Assembly: GCF_963675165.1 (NCBI RefSeq)
Contig: NC_087387.1
Coordinates: 5,172,990-5,236,989 of the forward strand
Length of the DNA: 64,000 nt
Direction: 5' to 3'
Source: Halichondria panicea
Taxonomy: Eukaryota > Porifera > Demospongiae > Suberitida > Halichondriidae
Positions 42,851 through 54,532 of this stretch are shown piece by piece (the first letter of the stretch is position 1; each line of letters starts with the position of its first letter). A model generated the notes under the pieces. That model was not told where the DNA came from, made no database searches, and saw only the letters and a program-made list of their open reading frames with translations. A program made the position numbers and the translations under genes.

Positions 42851-44062
42851 CTGATATCGATATTGTGGTCTACCAAGTTCTATTGTATATTCCTTCTATA
42901 TGCGATCCTATCTGTGCCTGTGTATATATACACATACTTCTCCGCAAAGTCACAGAACAAGCCAACAGCAGCAGCTTGGAGAGCCATCATTAACATCACT
43001 TTGATTGGTGGTCTAAAGAATGAGACTACTGAGAATGGCAGGAAGTGGTACTCTTTGTTTGGGTACCCAGTCATCCCAAAATATGTTCGAGCTATTGGAA
43101 TATTTGCAATAGCACTATGGCTATCTCTATAGCAGCCACTTTCTGGTTGAATTTTATGATCAAGAATACATACAAAATAATACAAAATAATACAAAAGAA
43201 TGTAGGAATGGAATTGACTGTTTCTTTGATAATAGTTCAAGAATACCCGATTGTCGCGATGTCGATAGTGTCAACCTGAGAATCCAGTGTTATCAATTTG
43301 ATTTCGTCAATGGAGCTGGGACGGCTGGAGGTATACTTGCTAAAACCATAACAATTATTTTATGGACAATTGAGTGCACAAATGTGGCTCAATAAAAACA
43401 TTTCCAAATCAGAAAGTAAACAAAAAATAAGAAGAGGTGTTTCAAAGCTCTGTCTTATCTACTCTAGGATTTGTACCTACAGTAGACTCTCGTTATTCCG
43501 GCTCTCTGAAGTACGGCCACCTCGATATACCGGCCATTTGGCTTGGCACGGAATGCTAGCTATATGTTTACTGCACAAAACTCACCCTGAAGTACGGCCA
43601 CTCGCTATTCCGTTAACCGGCCAGTGCTGGCTGTCCCAAACAAGGTTTTCAATGTAATTTTATACTTATATTACCGCCGGATATGACGTTTGGGTGTGGT
43701 TTAACAAATAAAATTGGATTACACTTAAATAGAGAACAGAATGATTCTTAAGCCGCGGCTATTTCCTGAGATGCAGCCACCTCGTTATTCCGGCCAAGCT
43801 GCATGGTCCCAAGGGTGACCTGATTAACGAGAGTCTACTGTATATGGTTGTCATTACAACCTTTCTTCTGTTAAGCATAATAAAGATTATTCTTATACTG
43901 CCATGCCTAATTACCTAAACGCTCTCCTTTATGTAATCCCTCTTCTAATTCTTTCATCCTACCCGCTGTGCAAGAAAACTCGGCTATCCATGCACTGACC
44001 CAGAAGAGGGCAGTCCAGTACCTGATTTTTATACACTCTTGAGTAGAAGACGGCGATCATAA
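42851..44062 (+). pseudogene. five-helix membrane-protein family, pseudogene 6, split by a MITE
   Basis: Includes WRAIINITLIGGLKNETTEN, FGYPVIPKYVRAIGIFAIAL and NGAGTAGGILA. A 361-bp pogo-like MITE (43480-43840) is inserted in the helix-4 region. A TGCA insertion (43991-43994) shifts the tail frame. The tail ends in EDGDH and passes without a stop into Kelch sequence at about 44063. Confidence 0.8.
43480..43840. mobile_element. 361-bp pogo/Tigger-like MITE
   Basis: Ends CAGTAGACTCTCGTTATTCC and complement (TGATTAACGAGAGTCTACTG), flanked by TA (43478-43479, 43841-43842). CAGT-type ends with CTCGTTA and TA duplication are characteristic of Tigger/pogo elements. A relative is at 61302-61683. 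No transposase. Confidence 0.88.
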
Positions 44063-44754
44063 GTACCTCACCATAGCAACACTGAGGGGTCAACTGATAG
44101 TGGTCGGAGGTGAGGACAAGTCTACTAAAGAGATAACGAATACCATCCTAACATTCGATGAGAGCTCTCGACAATGGGTCCAGTCACTTTCCCCCATGCC
44201 AAAAGCATTAATGTGCCCAGAAGTTCTTGGATATCAAGACCATCTGATTGCTATCGGTGGACGTGACTTAGAGGACCATAAGATATCTGATGTGAACATT
44301 CTGGATACCAGAAACAAATGGATCACAGCCGAACCACTTCCCAGCACTGATGATGTCTACAGCACTTGCCTAATTGGAGACACACTGTATCTTGTAGGTA
44401 AACGCACTAAAGCAGTGTTTCGAGCTCATGTACCCTCCCTCATATCACGAGCCAGTTCTGGTGTGTGGGAATCTGTTGCAAATGTTCCATTTTATTGGTC
44501 GTCTCCCATCGCCATCGGTAACACTCTCCTGAATGCGGGGGTAGTAGTGATGAAGAGCTAGGAGATAATGCTATCTCAAGTATCCATCTGTACGATCCCA
44601 CCAAAGACCAGTGGACACAATGTAGTAACCTTCCAAAGAAATGTACAGCTATCATTGCATTGAACTGTCTGGCAAACTGTATGTACTTGGTGGTGATATA
44701 AGTAGCGGCACTATAAAATATGTGTACTCATCAATCCCGTCCATTACACATTAA
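44063..44754 (+). pseudogene. Kelch-only fragment of a kinase-Kelch gene
   Basis: Closest to the Kelch exon of gene 2: LIVVGGEDKST, NTILTFDESSRQWVQSLSPM, DHLIAIGGRD, STCLIGDTLYLVGK, HVPSLISRASSGVWE. One long frame stays open to 44561, then a frameshift; the remaining blade can be followed to TAA 44752-44754. The kinase and coiled coil are absent. It is joined directly to the tail of the membrane-protein pseudogene. Confidence 0.85.
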
Positions 44755-46269
44755 TAGTTAAGATGTGTGAGTTTTTATTTTTGTAAAATTAAATGTTATG
44801 ACTGACAGTTCATGGGAAAACGTGGTGTATACAGGGAATATTTTGTGTGAATTGAGTGTGTTTCTTGTTTATGATAATTATCATGTTGACGAAATTGAAA
44901 GTGTATTATGGTTGACATAATGGGTCGTTTTCCTGTTTTAAGGCAAGTTGGGCCTATTTTATAGACGCTTCAGTGACTTCCTGCATGTGAACTACCCTTA
45001 AAAGAAGAAACTTGAAATTAAGAATGTGAAAAACAATAAAGTTATTTCTGATCTTCCCATACAGGATATCTATAATTATAAGGTACACTACTAAGGCACA
45101 CTACTAATGGTACATTAATAACTGTTAACAAAACTAAGGGCACCAATAACTATAGTCCTCAGTGTGTATACGTGTATGTAATAGTTGTACCATGGGTGTA
45201 TTGGATTTGTACTACCAAGGGCAGTTCTATGTATTCCCCAAGGGAATACATAGAACTGCACGAGGTAGTAAAATAACAATACAAACGCATGCAGATATCC
45301 ACGGTACAGGTTACTGCTGGTAGCTTGTACTATGAACACGTATTGGAATTAAAAGCTGTTATCCAACCCATTTACAACTGAGTAGTATAGTAAACACTCT
45401 TTGATCCCTGCCGTGCATGCACTGTGCACATTTTGTGTGCATGTGCTTGCGCTTGATAAACCACATTTAGAACTTCAGTCACAGTATAGTGTTGTAAAAA
45501 AGAGAGGCTCCTTTATGGGTGGAGGTGGGCTTTAGGCTGACCACAGTCAGTGCCCTATATAGGGTACATGAATGTACACCCTAGTAGGGTACATGGGATT
45601 TGTACCCTGGAGTATCCTGAGAGTTTCAATGGATATTCCTTAGTGTCAGAGCACATCATCACGGTACAAATAGCTATGTAAGTGCGTATCATGGTAATTT
45701 TATTAATACACTGCATGTATGACTGTAATAACTTTTTTCCTATAGAATAATGATATATATAAATATAAAAGAGAAGTCTATTCTGCAGGACAGAGGAATT
45801 CAATTAGAGAACGTTGATAATTATTTTGTTCCATTTTTGTACCATTGAAAACAAGAAAATGCTTGTCACAAATGGTGCAATCTGATTGGTTACTGAGAGG
45901 TCCCTTATTTTACTTAGAGACCTCAGTAGAGGTCTTCTACGGAGGTTCATTATAATTATGTACTTGCCTATGGAAATGTATGTTGAAGTTATAGTAACCA
46001 TGCAATACTGCATCATAAAAATTATTGTCATAAAAATTAATTTTTTATTGACTGTGTTCTGCAGTGCAGCTTTGCAGCTTTTATCTCACTCTTGCAGCTA
46101 CCGATAGCTAGTGCGCGCTCTAGTGCAGAGCTAATTACTAAGTATAGAATAGCAACTTTCTATTAGCAATTTTTGCTATGCATGATTCTCAAGAGACGGA
46201 AACGGCCTTCAATGTGACTTTTTATGTAGACTTAGCCAGAGCGAAGCTTTAATGTTGCTTGAGACTTGT
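44755..46269. other. intergenic with hairpin 45221-45259 and repeat pieces
   Basis: GCAGTTCTATGTATTCCC pairs exactly with GGGAATACATAGAACTGC around a 3-base loop (45221-45259), with TACTACC/GGTAGTA pairing further out. Around 45505-45550 a piece GGGTGGAGGTGGGCTTTAGG recurs at 32350-32380. From 46060 a copy of the 34650 repeat begins. No gene seen. Confidence 0.6.
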
Positions 46270-46835
46270 AGAAACGTTTCTCCGTCCTGTTAATAGTTTT
46301 GAATCCATCGGGGCAGTGATGACTAGGATCTGTCATGTCGAGATGTGAGCTATCCTCATCCAAGCACCACTTGTGTCACAGCTGCAATTCCTGAGAGTAG
46401 TATCGCAATAAACCTTCGTCAATGAACCACTGCCATTAATAGACCTCAGCATCCAGAACTCTCCTGGAGTGTTTTCTGGAATGTCGTTACAGGAGCTGAT
46501 TGGAGTTAAGAACCTAGTCGACAAAACTTGCTCCTCTAGGCCTCGAAGACTTAGCCGAGTGTTTTCAATCACTTTAAGCAGAGTCTCATTAATCGCACTT
46601 TACTCCATCTGTAAACTATGAAAGGCATTGTTTATCGCGAACTGTTCAATTCAATTCCACTTCTAACTCCATTATTCGAGTTGTCAAACTCTTTATTTGA
46701 TCTTGATATTTGACATTTAGAGCATGAATATCTTCGGCAGTATTGTTATGAAGAGCTTGAATATCCTCTGATATGGTAGCACTCTGGAACTGACCGTAAG
46801 TAAAAAAGGAGACAGCAAGAAGGACCGACACTATG
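46270..46835 (-). pseudogene. partial copy of the type II membrane-protein gene
   Basis: Duplicate of 23270-23815: membrane helix end (VLLAVSFFTYGQFQSATISE), coiled coil, NTRLSLRGLEEQVLSTRFLT, TPGEFWMLRSING. Most of the ectodomain and the cytoplasmic tail are missing, so it cannot be functional, yet it lacks the four frameshifts present in the longer copy over the shared part. Confidence 0.8.
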
Positions 46836-47440
46836 TTGCCCAGTGAGTGGGAAGATCAAAGCAATCCAGTGCTCTGTATATGGCATTTTCTTCACTATAC
46901 CATAGCAACCATATATTGCACTGCATTATATGGCATAATGCACTGGGATTATATGCACTTGCACTGTGTGTAAATGCAGTAGATTTTGAGAAAGAAATCT
47001 ACTTATGCCTTACCCTCCCACCCTAAATTTTGATCCCTTTCATAGACTACTATGAAGAAAACCTAAAACGTTACTATGAAATTCAGCAAAAGTAATGAAT
47101 TCACTAAAATTCCATTCAAAACAATTTTAGAGAAAAATTGAAAAAAAGCCCATCTTGTACTGTATTGACACAGTTTGGAAAGCTCAATGTACTGTGTCAA
47201 TACAGTACAAGGTGGGCTTATTTTTGCGAGGGTACTGTACGTACATGGCTATGAGTGCAACAAGCTGTTTATTGGCCCGTAGTAGATTGTGAGGTTATAT
47301 TCCTTTGATTTCAGAGATCAAAAGGCAGATACAGGCATGCTGTTTGTGTACATGCCAGTAATGATACAAGAGTACCCATGCACAAACATATAGACCATAC
47401 AGCAGCTGTAAGAACATGCACATTTAAGCATGAGGTATAA
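46836..47440. repeat. non-coding duplicated block, partner of 24385-25411
   Basis: Same order of tracts as 24385-25411. It carries a perfect hairpin at about 47154-47213 (CTTGTACTGTATTGACACAG and complement) of which only the right arm exists at 25165-25185. It runs without a break into the second Death-domain gene copy. Confidence 0.8.
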
Positions 47441-47618
47441 AGAATGAGTGCTATGTGCACACATGCACACACCTTGCATGCTGACTGTTTGTTGCATGGT
47501 ATGATCTCATGTGCTGTTATTATTATACCATGCAATTTGTACAAAAATATAAAAAATTTTTTCAAACAGAATTACATATACAGATATACAGGTAAGTTGA
47601 AGATGCATGAGGTAAGCA

Positions 47619-50036
47619 CTATAAGTCTTCATCAATTTGGCGTTTCTCACTTGACTCAGGTGATAGTTCCGTCTTGAGCTTCTTAGTTGGTTGCTCCAGT
47701 AGATGTGATTGCTCAATGATTGATAGCCCACCTAAACGTGATAGAGTATCGGACTCCTCAGATGATTCTAATTTTGGGAGTGAGGCATGATGTGAAGTGT
47801 GTGAATACATTATAGACATGTGACTATACCTTGTGATCCGCTGTGAGTTTCCATTAGCTCAGATCTACGAGGATGCAAGTAGACTGGCTCCTTGAGACGG
47901 TCGATCATAGTAATGGTAGTAGTGTGTGGAAGCTTGTCGCTAATTGAAGTAAAGATCTCTTGCACAGATATAGAAGGGTGTGCCAGTTTGTCCTCTACGA
48001 TGCGTGTCACCCTCAACCTATCACCGAGATCATCGCATGCAATATAACCAACAATGTAATTTTGCCCGAATGGTTCAATGAAATGTAGAGGTTCAGAAAA
48101 GTTTGAAAATAATAAACAGGAATATCTTTGGGTTGTCAGCAAGGTGTGTGGCAATAGGAGGGAATAGTGGTGCCATAATAATTATCTTCCTTGATGTTAA
48201 TGTAACCACATTCAGTGAGTAGAATAAGATTATCCCTTCCAACTCCAGATACCATCACTATTATGGGATGATGTTTCAGCTCCACAAGATCTACAGCTTG
48301 CATGTGTGACTTTAGGGATAGTATATCTCGAGGCTCGTAAACAGCAAATCTCAATTTCCTCGTGAGCACGTCCGTTAGGTCCAACAACGATAATACAACA
48401 ATAGCCAGTCCACGATGATTAGGTCCAAGATTGATTGTTCGCTTCATTTTATCTGCTATCCTTTGATGTGGTTTAAGAGAGGTCACAGCTCCAGCTTCAA
48501 TCATAGGACTACCAGATCCTGATTGACCTGATTGACTAACCTGTAGAGAAAAAATTCACCGGATAAGGGGAAAAATTAAACACATACCTTTGTCATTGGA
48601 TAGAGACATTCTCCTTCAAGTGATAGCTTGAGAATATTGTTGCTTAAACAGAATGAAGACTTTTTCTGCACTTGATCACTGATCATTGCTCCTACAGCAG
48701 CAGGAACTAGCCATGTAACCAGTAGTGAGCTCTCCTGAAGGTCAAACAAAGAAAGGGCTAGCTGGGAGAGCAAGAAATCACTAGCGAAACGTTTCCTGTA
48801 CGTCTCTAGATTTTCAAGAGTTGCAGTCTGAACATCAACATCAAACTTCACTGTTAGACGAGAGTGATTTGCAGGAGGATCTGAAATTTTCGGAAGATGG
48901 TCAAGTGCTTCGCTAACGGGCGTTTTCATTCTGAACTGTCTTATGTCTTCTGTATAGCTGCTTATGTCTCGTTTCAGACTATTACTGCTCTATGATATGC
49001 TCAAGAAGGCTGAAATCAATAAAACTTAGGTAGAAATTGAGATGCAGAAAGATGCTTTCGTTTGACTTAGCTTCTTCAAACAAATACTTTGATATGATAA
49101 AATCTTTGTTTTCATTTGTGATAGGGCATGGTAAATTCATGAGTGTTTAGCGGAACTCAGTCACAGGTATTCGTTTCTCAGTTATCTCCTCGAGAGCTAT
49201 CTTTCGTAGATCCCTAAACCTCCTCCTATCAAATTCTTTTATGAGGTCAGCAGTTGTAGTGCCTAATAAAATTAATGAAATGTATACATACCATATCAAA
49301 AGTACGTTAAAAGATCACCTGTCGATCGCCAAGGAATTCGGTTCAACTGGGTCACTGTCAGAGGTGATCCCTTAATGTTACTATTATAGACGGGTAGTAA
49401 TTTTAGCGTTTTTAGATTTTTCTCTGTTTTTTAGGGTACTAATTTTGTGCGTACTTAATTTACAAATTCGCTGAAATTAGTACCCATTTATAATAGTAAC
49501 AATAAGGTAGTCTATCTATGGTCATGAGGAACATAATATAAAGTGCTTGATAATGTTGAATCCATAATTATACTGAGCTACTAACCTGGTGCAGGTGACA
49601 AGGACACAGCCTCTTCTTTATTCAGCTCACTGGCTTGTGACTGGATGACTGGAGCACAAGAAATGATGAAAACACAGATTGTAGCTGTTTATAAAGTAAC
49701 TCACAAGTCCTACACACTTGGTCAGCCAAAGCTCCTTCACGACGACCAATCAAAATCTCCAACAACGACTGATAAGTGAAGTCACGGATGATATTTTCCC
49801 ATTTCCTTAAAGCTTCACACATGGCCATGCAGTTGATTACCATTACGCTTAGAGGCAATGGTCTTCAGATCTGCTATATCGGCATTATTGAGATCAAACC
49901 CTAGCTTTCTAACAAACTTATCATAGCTGCCAAGTAAACCAGCCAGGCTCCACAATTTTTCCTGCTCAATTCTTAGGTCTAGCTGGGTGTCTGTTACCCC
50001 AGTCTTCTGCTTCTGAGTGTCGATATCAATAGCCAT
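47619..50036 (-). pseudogene. Death domain - inactive caspase-like gene, copy 2
   Basis: Copy of 39990-42650 with the ATG at 50036 (MAIDIDTQKQKTG). Breaks relative to copy 1: TGCA insertion at 49828-49831 in the Death domain, 8-base loss near 48987, 4-base gain near 48178 and one extra A near 48108 in the caspase-like part. At the site where copy 1 has an extra A, this copy is in frame (PCPITNENKDFIISKY). Same SGV and non-cysteine active-site replacements. The duplication reaches upstream to GAGGTATAAAGAATG (47431), as in copy 1 (39882). Confidence 0.82.
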
Positions 50037-51547
50037 TGTGTATACTACCTAGATACACCCCTTATTTTGCAATTCCACCACAACATTCCTAATTAATTAT
50101 GCCTCGAGGCACAACAACAGAACTCCTTCTGAACTCAAGTACAAGAAAGCGTTTGACTTTTTAGTGTGTAATTGCACACATGAATGTGGCCCACACAGTT
50201 GCATGTCTGCTTTAATGGTGATAGTTTCAGTCCAGGAACATCAGCATGTAGGATGATACATGTATATTCCAGCTCATCTAACAAGGCAGGCTTTCTTGAA
50301 CTGCTCTAACCCTGAAGTTGCATTCCAACGATGAGATTCATTAAACGTATTGTATCTATGAAACTGGGCTAGGGGAAATGTCTGTACAAACTAACAGGAG
50401 GAGCAAGGTTAGGGGGAAGGAGGTGTATACTGTTAACAATCCTTGGCAAGTAAGCTGCTCTGACCTCCTGCAGGCGTGCCTATGTGATCTCAGGCTCAGA
50501 AGGTCCCCATCTGAGCTCCTCTTACCTACTGTATATAGGCTTGCTTGTGGCCTCAGGAGTCTCTGTGTCATGTTTAGTCTTCGTTGCTGAGTGTAGCTAG
50601 CTCTTGTGCCCATGCGCAGCTTTCACGTAAAAGTTGGTAAAAGGTCACGAGTACAAAAAAACAAATATCGTGCCGGTCCATGACACACACAGTCACACAC
50701 ACACACACACACAGACAAAATTGCAACCTTCATCACTAGGAAGGGACTCGCTTCGCTCGCCCCAATTAGTAGCTCCTCCACACACATGCACACACACATA
50801 CTGATACCATTGCCCCGGAATCACAGGGAGACATACTACACTCAACAAAATTGTTAATAGTTCTATTCAGCAAGCTTTAGGTGATCTCACTGAAGTGTTT
50901 AAAACGGTGGGATCTTCAAGACAACAGCTAGATGAGCGTGGCCCGCCTCAAAAAAGGGAGACGGGTTGCAGCCCTATCTAGCATTCGTTCTGCTGCAGAA
51001 AAACATGGCAGCACCAATCAGATTGCACATTACTTAAGCAGTTTACATTCAGGAATGCATTAGCACCAATCAGATTGTATCATCCGACACAACGAAATCA
51101 GGGTAACAGAGGTGTGCCATGAAGTCAGCATCAAGCCAGATCTGCAACCGGTCACAGGAGAAACGTTTCAGGGAGCCTCTGCCATCACACAAGATAGGGC
51201 AAGACTAGACGTCGCCATGAGCGGATTCTGGGGAGGTAGGCATGAAAGAACCTTCTGTGACGTGAGTGTTCAACCCACATGCTTGCTCAAACAGAAACAC
51301 TAATCTCACCGCTTGCTATTGAAAACACGAAAGACTGAAGAAGAACGCCTACGAACAAAGAGTCAGGGAGGTAGAGCATGCCTCGTTCACACCCCTGGTT
51401 TTCTCGGCAACAGGCGGACTCGGAACTGAGGCAATTACTTTTTATAAGCGCCTAGCCTGTCTCCTGGCTTCCAAGAGAAATGTTGAGATGTCGCCTCACC
51501 TTCTCCTTGTTGAGATCCTCAATTCGCTGCATCAGGGGAGCACGCTC
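50037..51547. other. intergenic; CA microsatellite, unassigned short frame
   Basis: ACAC microsatellite at about 50684-50713. A frame around 50845-50980 reads NKIVNSSIQQALGDLTEVFK and could be an exon or transposon relic; not recognised. Other short frames have no content I can assign. Confidence 0.45.
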
Positions 51548-51556
51548 GCATCCAGG

Positions 51557-51661
51557 TAGCCTCGACCCCAGGCCGATCCGTCTCCAATTGAACGCTAGGT
51601 CGCCTACTAGTATTTTTCAACTTTGTTCTATTAAAAAAAAATCGGCCTGGGACCGAGGCTA
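51557..51661. mobile_element. 105-bp TAGCCTCG element, 9-bp target duplication
   Basis: Starts TAGCCTCGACCCCAGGCC, ends GGCCTGGGACCGAGGCTA. Exact duplications GCATCCAGG at 51548-51556 and 51662-51670. The left half carries the GAACGCTAGGTCGCC segment also seen near the ends of the 1309-bp element, so this is an internal-deletion derivative. Confidence 0.88.
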
Positions 51662-51670
51662 GCATCCAGG

Positions 51671-52497
51671 ATGCTTCGTAAGATCTCCTGTAGACCTAAT
51701 GAGTGCCGAATGTGGCCTCATGGCTGTAACTAACTGGAATCTCACAATTAGTGTGATCAATAATTATTTTACTGTTTGTACATGTATTGAACTGCACTTG
51801 TGTTTATCATAACTAAAAAAATGAAAGCACCGCGGGTGCTGATGCCTCGGTGGAGGTGCCAAAGCTACATAACATAAAACTACTAATAGCTGGCTTTTAT
51901 ACACACATTGATTATTATTATCATGATGAACATCTTTTATTTTGCTGCATGCAATCAACCGAATAGTGGGTAATGATCAACCATGATTGTTGTTAAAAAA
52001 GGTCGATGCCAAAAGTTCAAGTCTAAAATTAATGGCTGCAAGTCAACAGAGCCTTTCAGCTCTCTGCTCACTCTTGCAGCTACCAATAGATAGTGTTCTA
52101 GTGCAGAGCTAACTACTAAGTAGAGTAGTAACACTCGGTGAACAAGTTTTGCTACGGACTCTTCCGAAAAGGCTGCAATGGCATTCCAAGTAAGCAAAAC
52201 TAGGCATAACTCGAGAACGAAGCATTATTTTGCAAATCCACGAATTAAGATCCAAGTAAACATGACTAGAAGCCTATAGAAACTCTTACTTGCACTTGAT
52301 TCATCCTTGAGCAGCTGTAGCGGTCTACACACACACACACACACACAGACACACAAACACACTACCCGTATACCTCGCTTGCGCATGCGCACCGAGGCAT
52401 AAAAATCAGCCCTTACGTAATGCATTTGTTGGCTTCCCAGCCTCTCCCCTTCTCCGCAGCAAGCTGAGCTTTGTGGTTAGAGGCGCGGTTAATATTA
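51671..52497. repeat. intergenic with dispersed 350-bp repeat
   Basis: 52044-52400 is related to 34650-34990: GCTCTCTGCTCACTCTTGCA, GTGCAGAGCTAACTACTAAG, TGACTAGAAGCCT, a CA tract and GCGCATGCGCACCGAGGCAT. Nothing coding. Confidence 0.65.
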
Positions 52498-53329
52498 TAG
52501 AGGTTATGCAGATCCGCCCACTTCCGGCCAAAACTCCCTAAAACTCATTAATTAGGGGGCGTGGTTACATACGTCCGCCATTTTGAGTGGCAAAAAGCAC
52601 GAGTGGCAAGCAGTAGCAATGTTATTTGCAAAAGTTTGCAACTCTACTATGGCTGAGTGTGATGCAGGGAGAGTCTCCAACTACTTTCAAGAACTAGAAA
52701 ATAGGGTGCTATAAAGCTATCATGTCAAGAAAAGGAGCATAAACAACAAGACAATGGATAAACCATGCAAACCAATTGACTGAATTGTAGATTTATAGAG
52801 CTGCACACACATGTTTGTCTATTGCACTGATTTCTGTTTCCATATCATGTTTATGTTCAGTATCTCTGGAGAGAGAGCGTCTTGACTCTTTCTGCCTGTG
52901 ATAGAGTGAATAACAAAACGGTAGTTTTGCAACTTTTATGCTCCCCATTCTTTCTCTTGACTGCAGCTAACCATCAACTATAGCGTTCTAGATATAGAAG
53001 AAAGCAATACAATGATAGTCTTGATCCTTTAGAGTGTCTGATTGCATTACCAACAGTGTAGCAGCTCTAACCGTAGCCTCGATCCCAGGCCGAGTTTTCG
53101 CTTTTATAACGGTTAGGCGAACAATTCGCCTAACCGTTATAAAAGCGAAAACTCGGCCTGGGATCGAGGCTACTCTAACCGTAGCTCAACTTTTAGCATG
53201 TAGCCTACGTATCAAGGTACTTTTTGCCACTCAAAATGGCGGACATATGTAATCACGCCCCCTTTCCAAGAGTTTTTATGTGGCCACACCCCTTTTTGGC
53301 AGGAAGTGGGCGGATCTGCATAACCTCTA
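52498..53329. mobile_element. 832-bp element with long inverted ends and TA duplication
   Basis: Ends TAGAGGTTATGCAGATCCGC and complement, continuing for about 115 bases including GTCCGCCATTTTGAGTGGC. TA at 52496-52497 and 53330-53331. Contains the nested 99-bp foldback. No transposase frame seen. Confidence 0.8.
53074..53172. mobile_element. 99-bp perfect foldback, 9-bp target duplication
   Basis: 48-base arms are exact reverse complements around CAA; the arm starts TAGCCTCGATCCCAGGCC. Exact duplications CTCTAACCG at 53065-53073 and 53173-53181. Nested in the 52498-53329 element. Perfect pairing and exact duplications suggest youth. Confidence 0.92.
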
Positions 53330-54167
53330 TAGTTAGTGGCTGCAACCTGACTCTTTGGAGGCGGGCCACGCCCATCTAGACAACAGCATCGATGATGACG
53401 CAGTGACTGCTCTTATTACGTATTTACCTTCGCATTGAGGAATGGATATTGATCTAGATGATAATCTCGTGAGTACAGAGACATCGACATTTGAAGGTAA
53501 GACCACAGTAAGTGTATTGTATGAAAAGAATACTTTGAGGAAGGCATCATTATTATAGCACATGCAGAGTCCCCTTTAATTTTTGGTATAACGTATACTA
53601 CACATATAATTGACACTCTAGATGATAGTTTATATACCGTATAGCGGGTATATTTCGAGGGTATAAATTTTCGCGGATGAACCTCTATAAAGGATTTTGC
53701 GGAGTTTATTTTCGTGGTCTGAGTTTCAGCCTTTTGGCGCATGCGCACATCAACTGCAGCTGTGCCTCCACACCATTAGCCTCGAATCCAGACCTAGCCT
53801 GTATGAATGCCAGAGGTAAAAGTACTTACATTGTCTGAGTGTATGACCTGCTGTATCATGCATGATGTTAATTCTTGTTACGAACAATAATTGCCAATTT
53901 CATCTGTCAATTTGCTGTATACTGTCATACCCTTTTTGATCTAAAAGTCGTAAAATGCATGCGTTCACTGATGGATGTAATATTTATACATGTCTCCTTG
54001 CAATCACAGCACACTAGTACTAATTCTATTAGTGAGGATACGGACTTTAATTAAAGCTACTGATGAAGATCTGAATGCACTAAAGGAGGATATGTCCCCT
54101 ACAGCTAGTCAGGATTCCACAGCTGCTACTGATATTTCCAAACTAACCAGCCAAAAACAACAGCTAC

Positions 54168-54290
54168 TGTAACGTTAGTATGCTATCTCAGGCTACTCAA
54201 GATCAAGTAGACTTAACTGCCATAGAACACGAGGACTGGTCCCCAGACCAGTCTATATATAGATCTCACAAATCATAAGATAACGTCACA
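54168..54290 (-). repeat. 3' LTR of the Gypsy element, 123 bp
   Basis: Begins TGTGACGTTATCTTATG and ends CTAACGTTACA read on the minus strand; TG...CA ends. Identical to 58521-58643 as far as I can compare. Unusually short for an LTR. Confidence 0.93.
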
Positions 54291-54300
54291 TCTCCCCTCT
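54291..54300 (-). other. polypurine tract
   Basis: Minus strand AGAGGGGAGA directly upstream of the 3' LTR, the usual plus-strand primer position. Confidence 0.75.
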
Positions 54301-54532
54301 AATAATAAGAGTGTGGCTTCCAAACACAGCTAGCTAAATAACAAAACAAAACCAAACAACGGTCCCACCAATACATAACATAACATAAGTAATAAGTACG
54401 TAACATAAGTAACATAATCTAAGTACTAAGCGTTAAATCAGGTACCAACTAATTACCAATCACTGTCCTGTTCCGTTCTTACGAGGGAGCGTAGCTTACT
54501 AACCAGTCTGGTTGTTTTCTGTTCCGCTGTGA

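Noticed and set aside
45221-45259. Hairpins as intrinsic transcription terminators
   Set aside because: The genome is eukaryotic; such hairpins fit foldback elements, not bacterial terminators.
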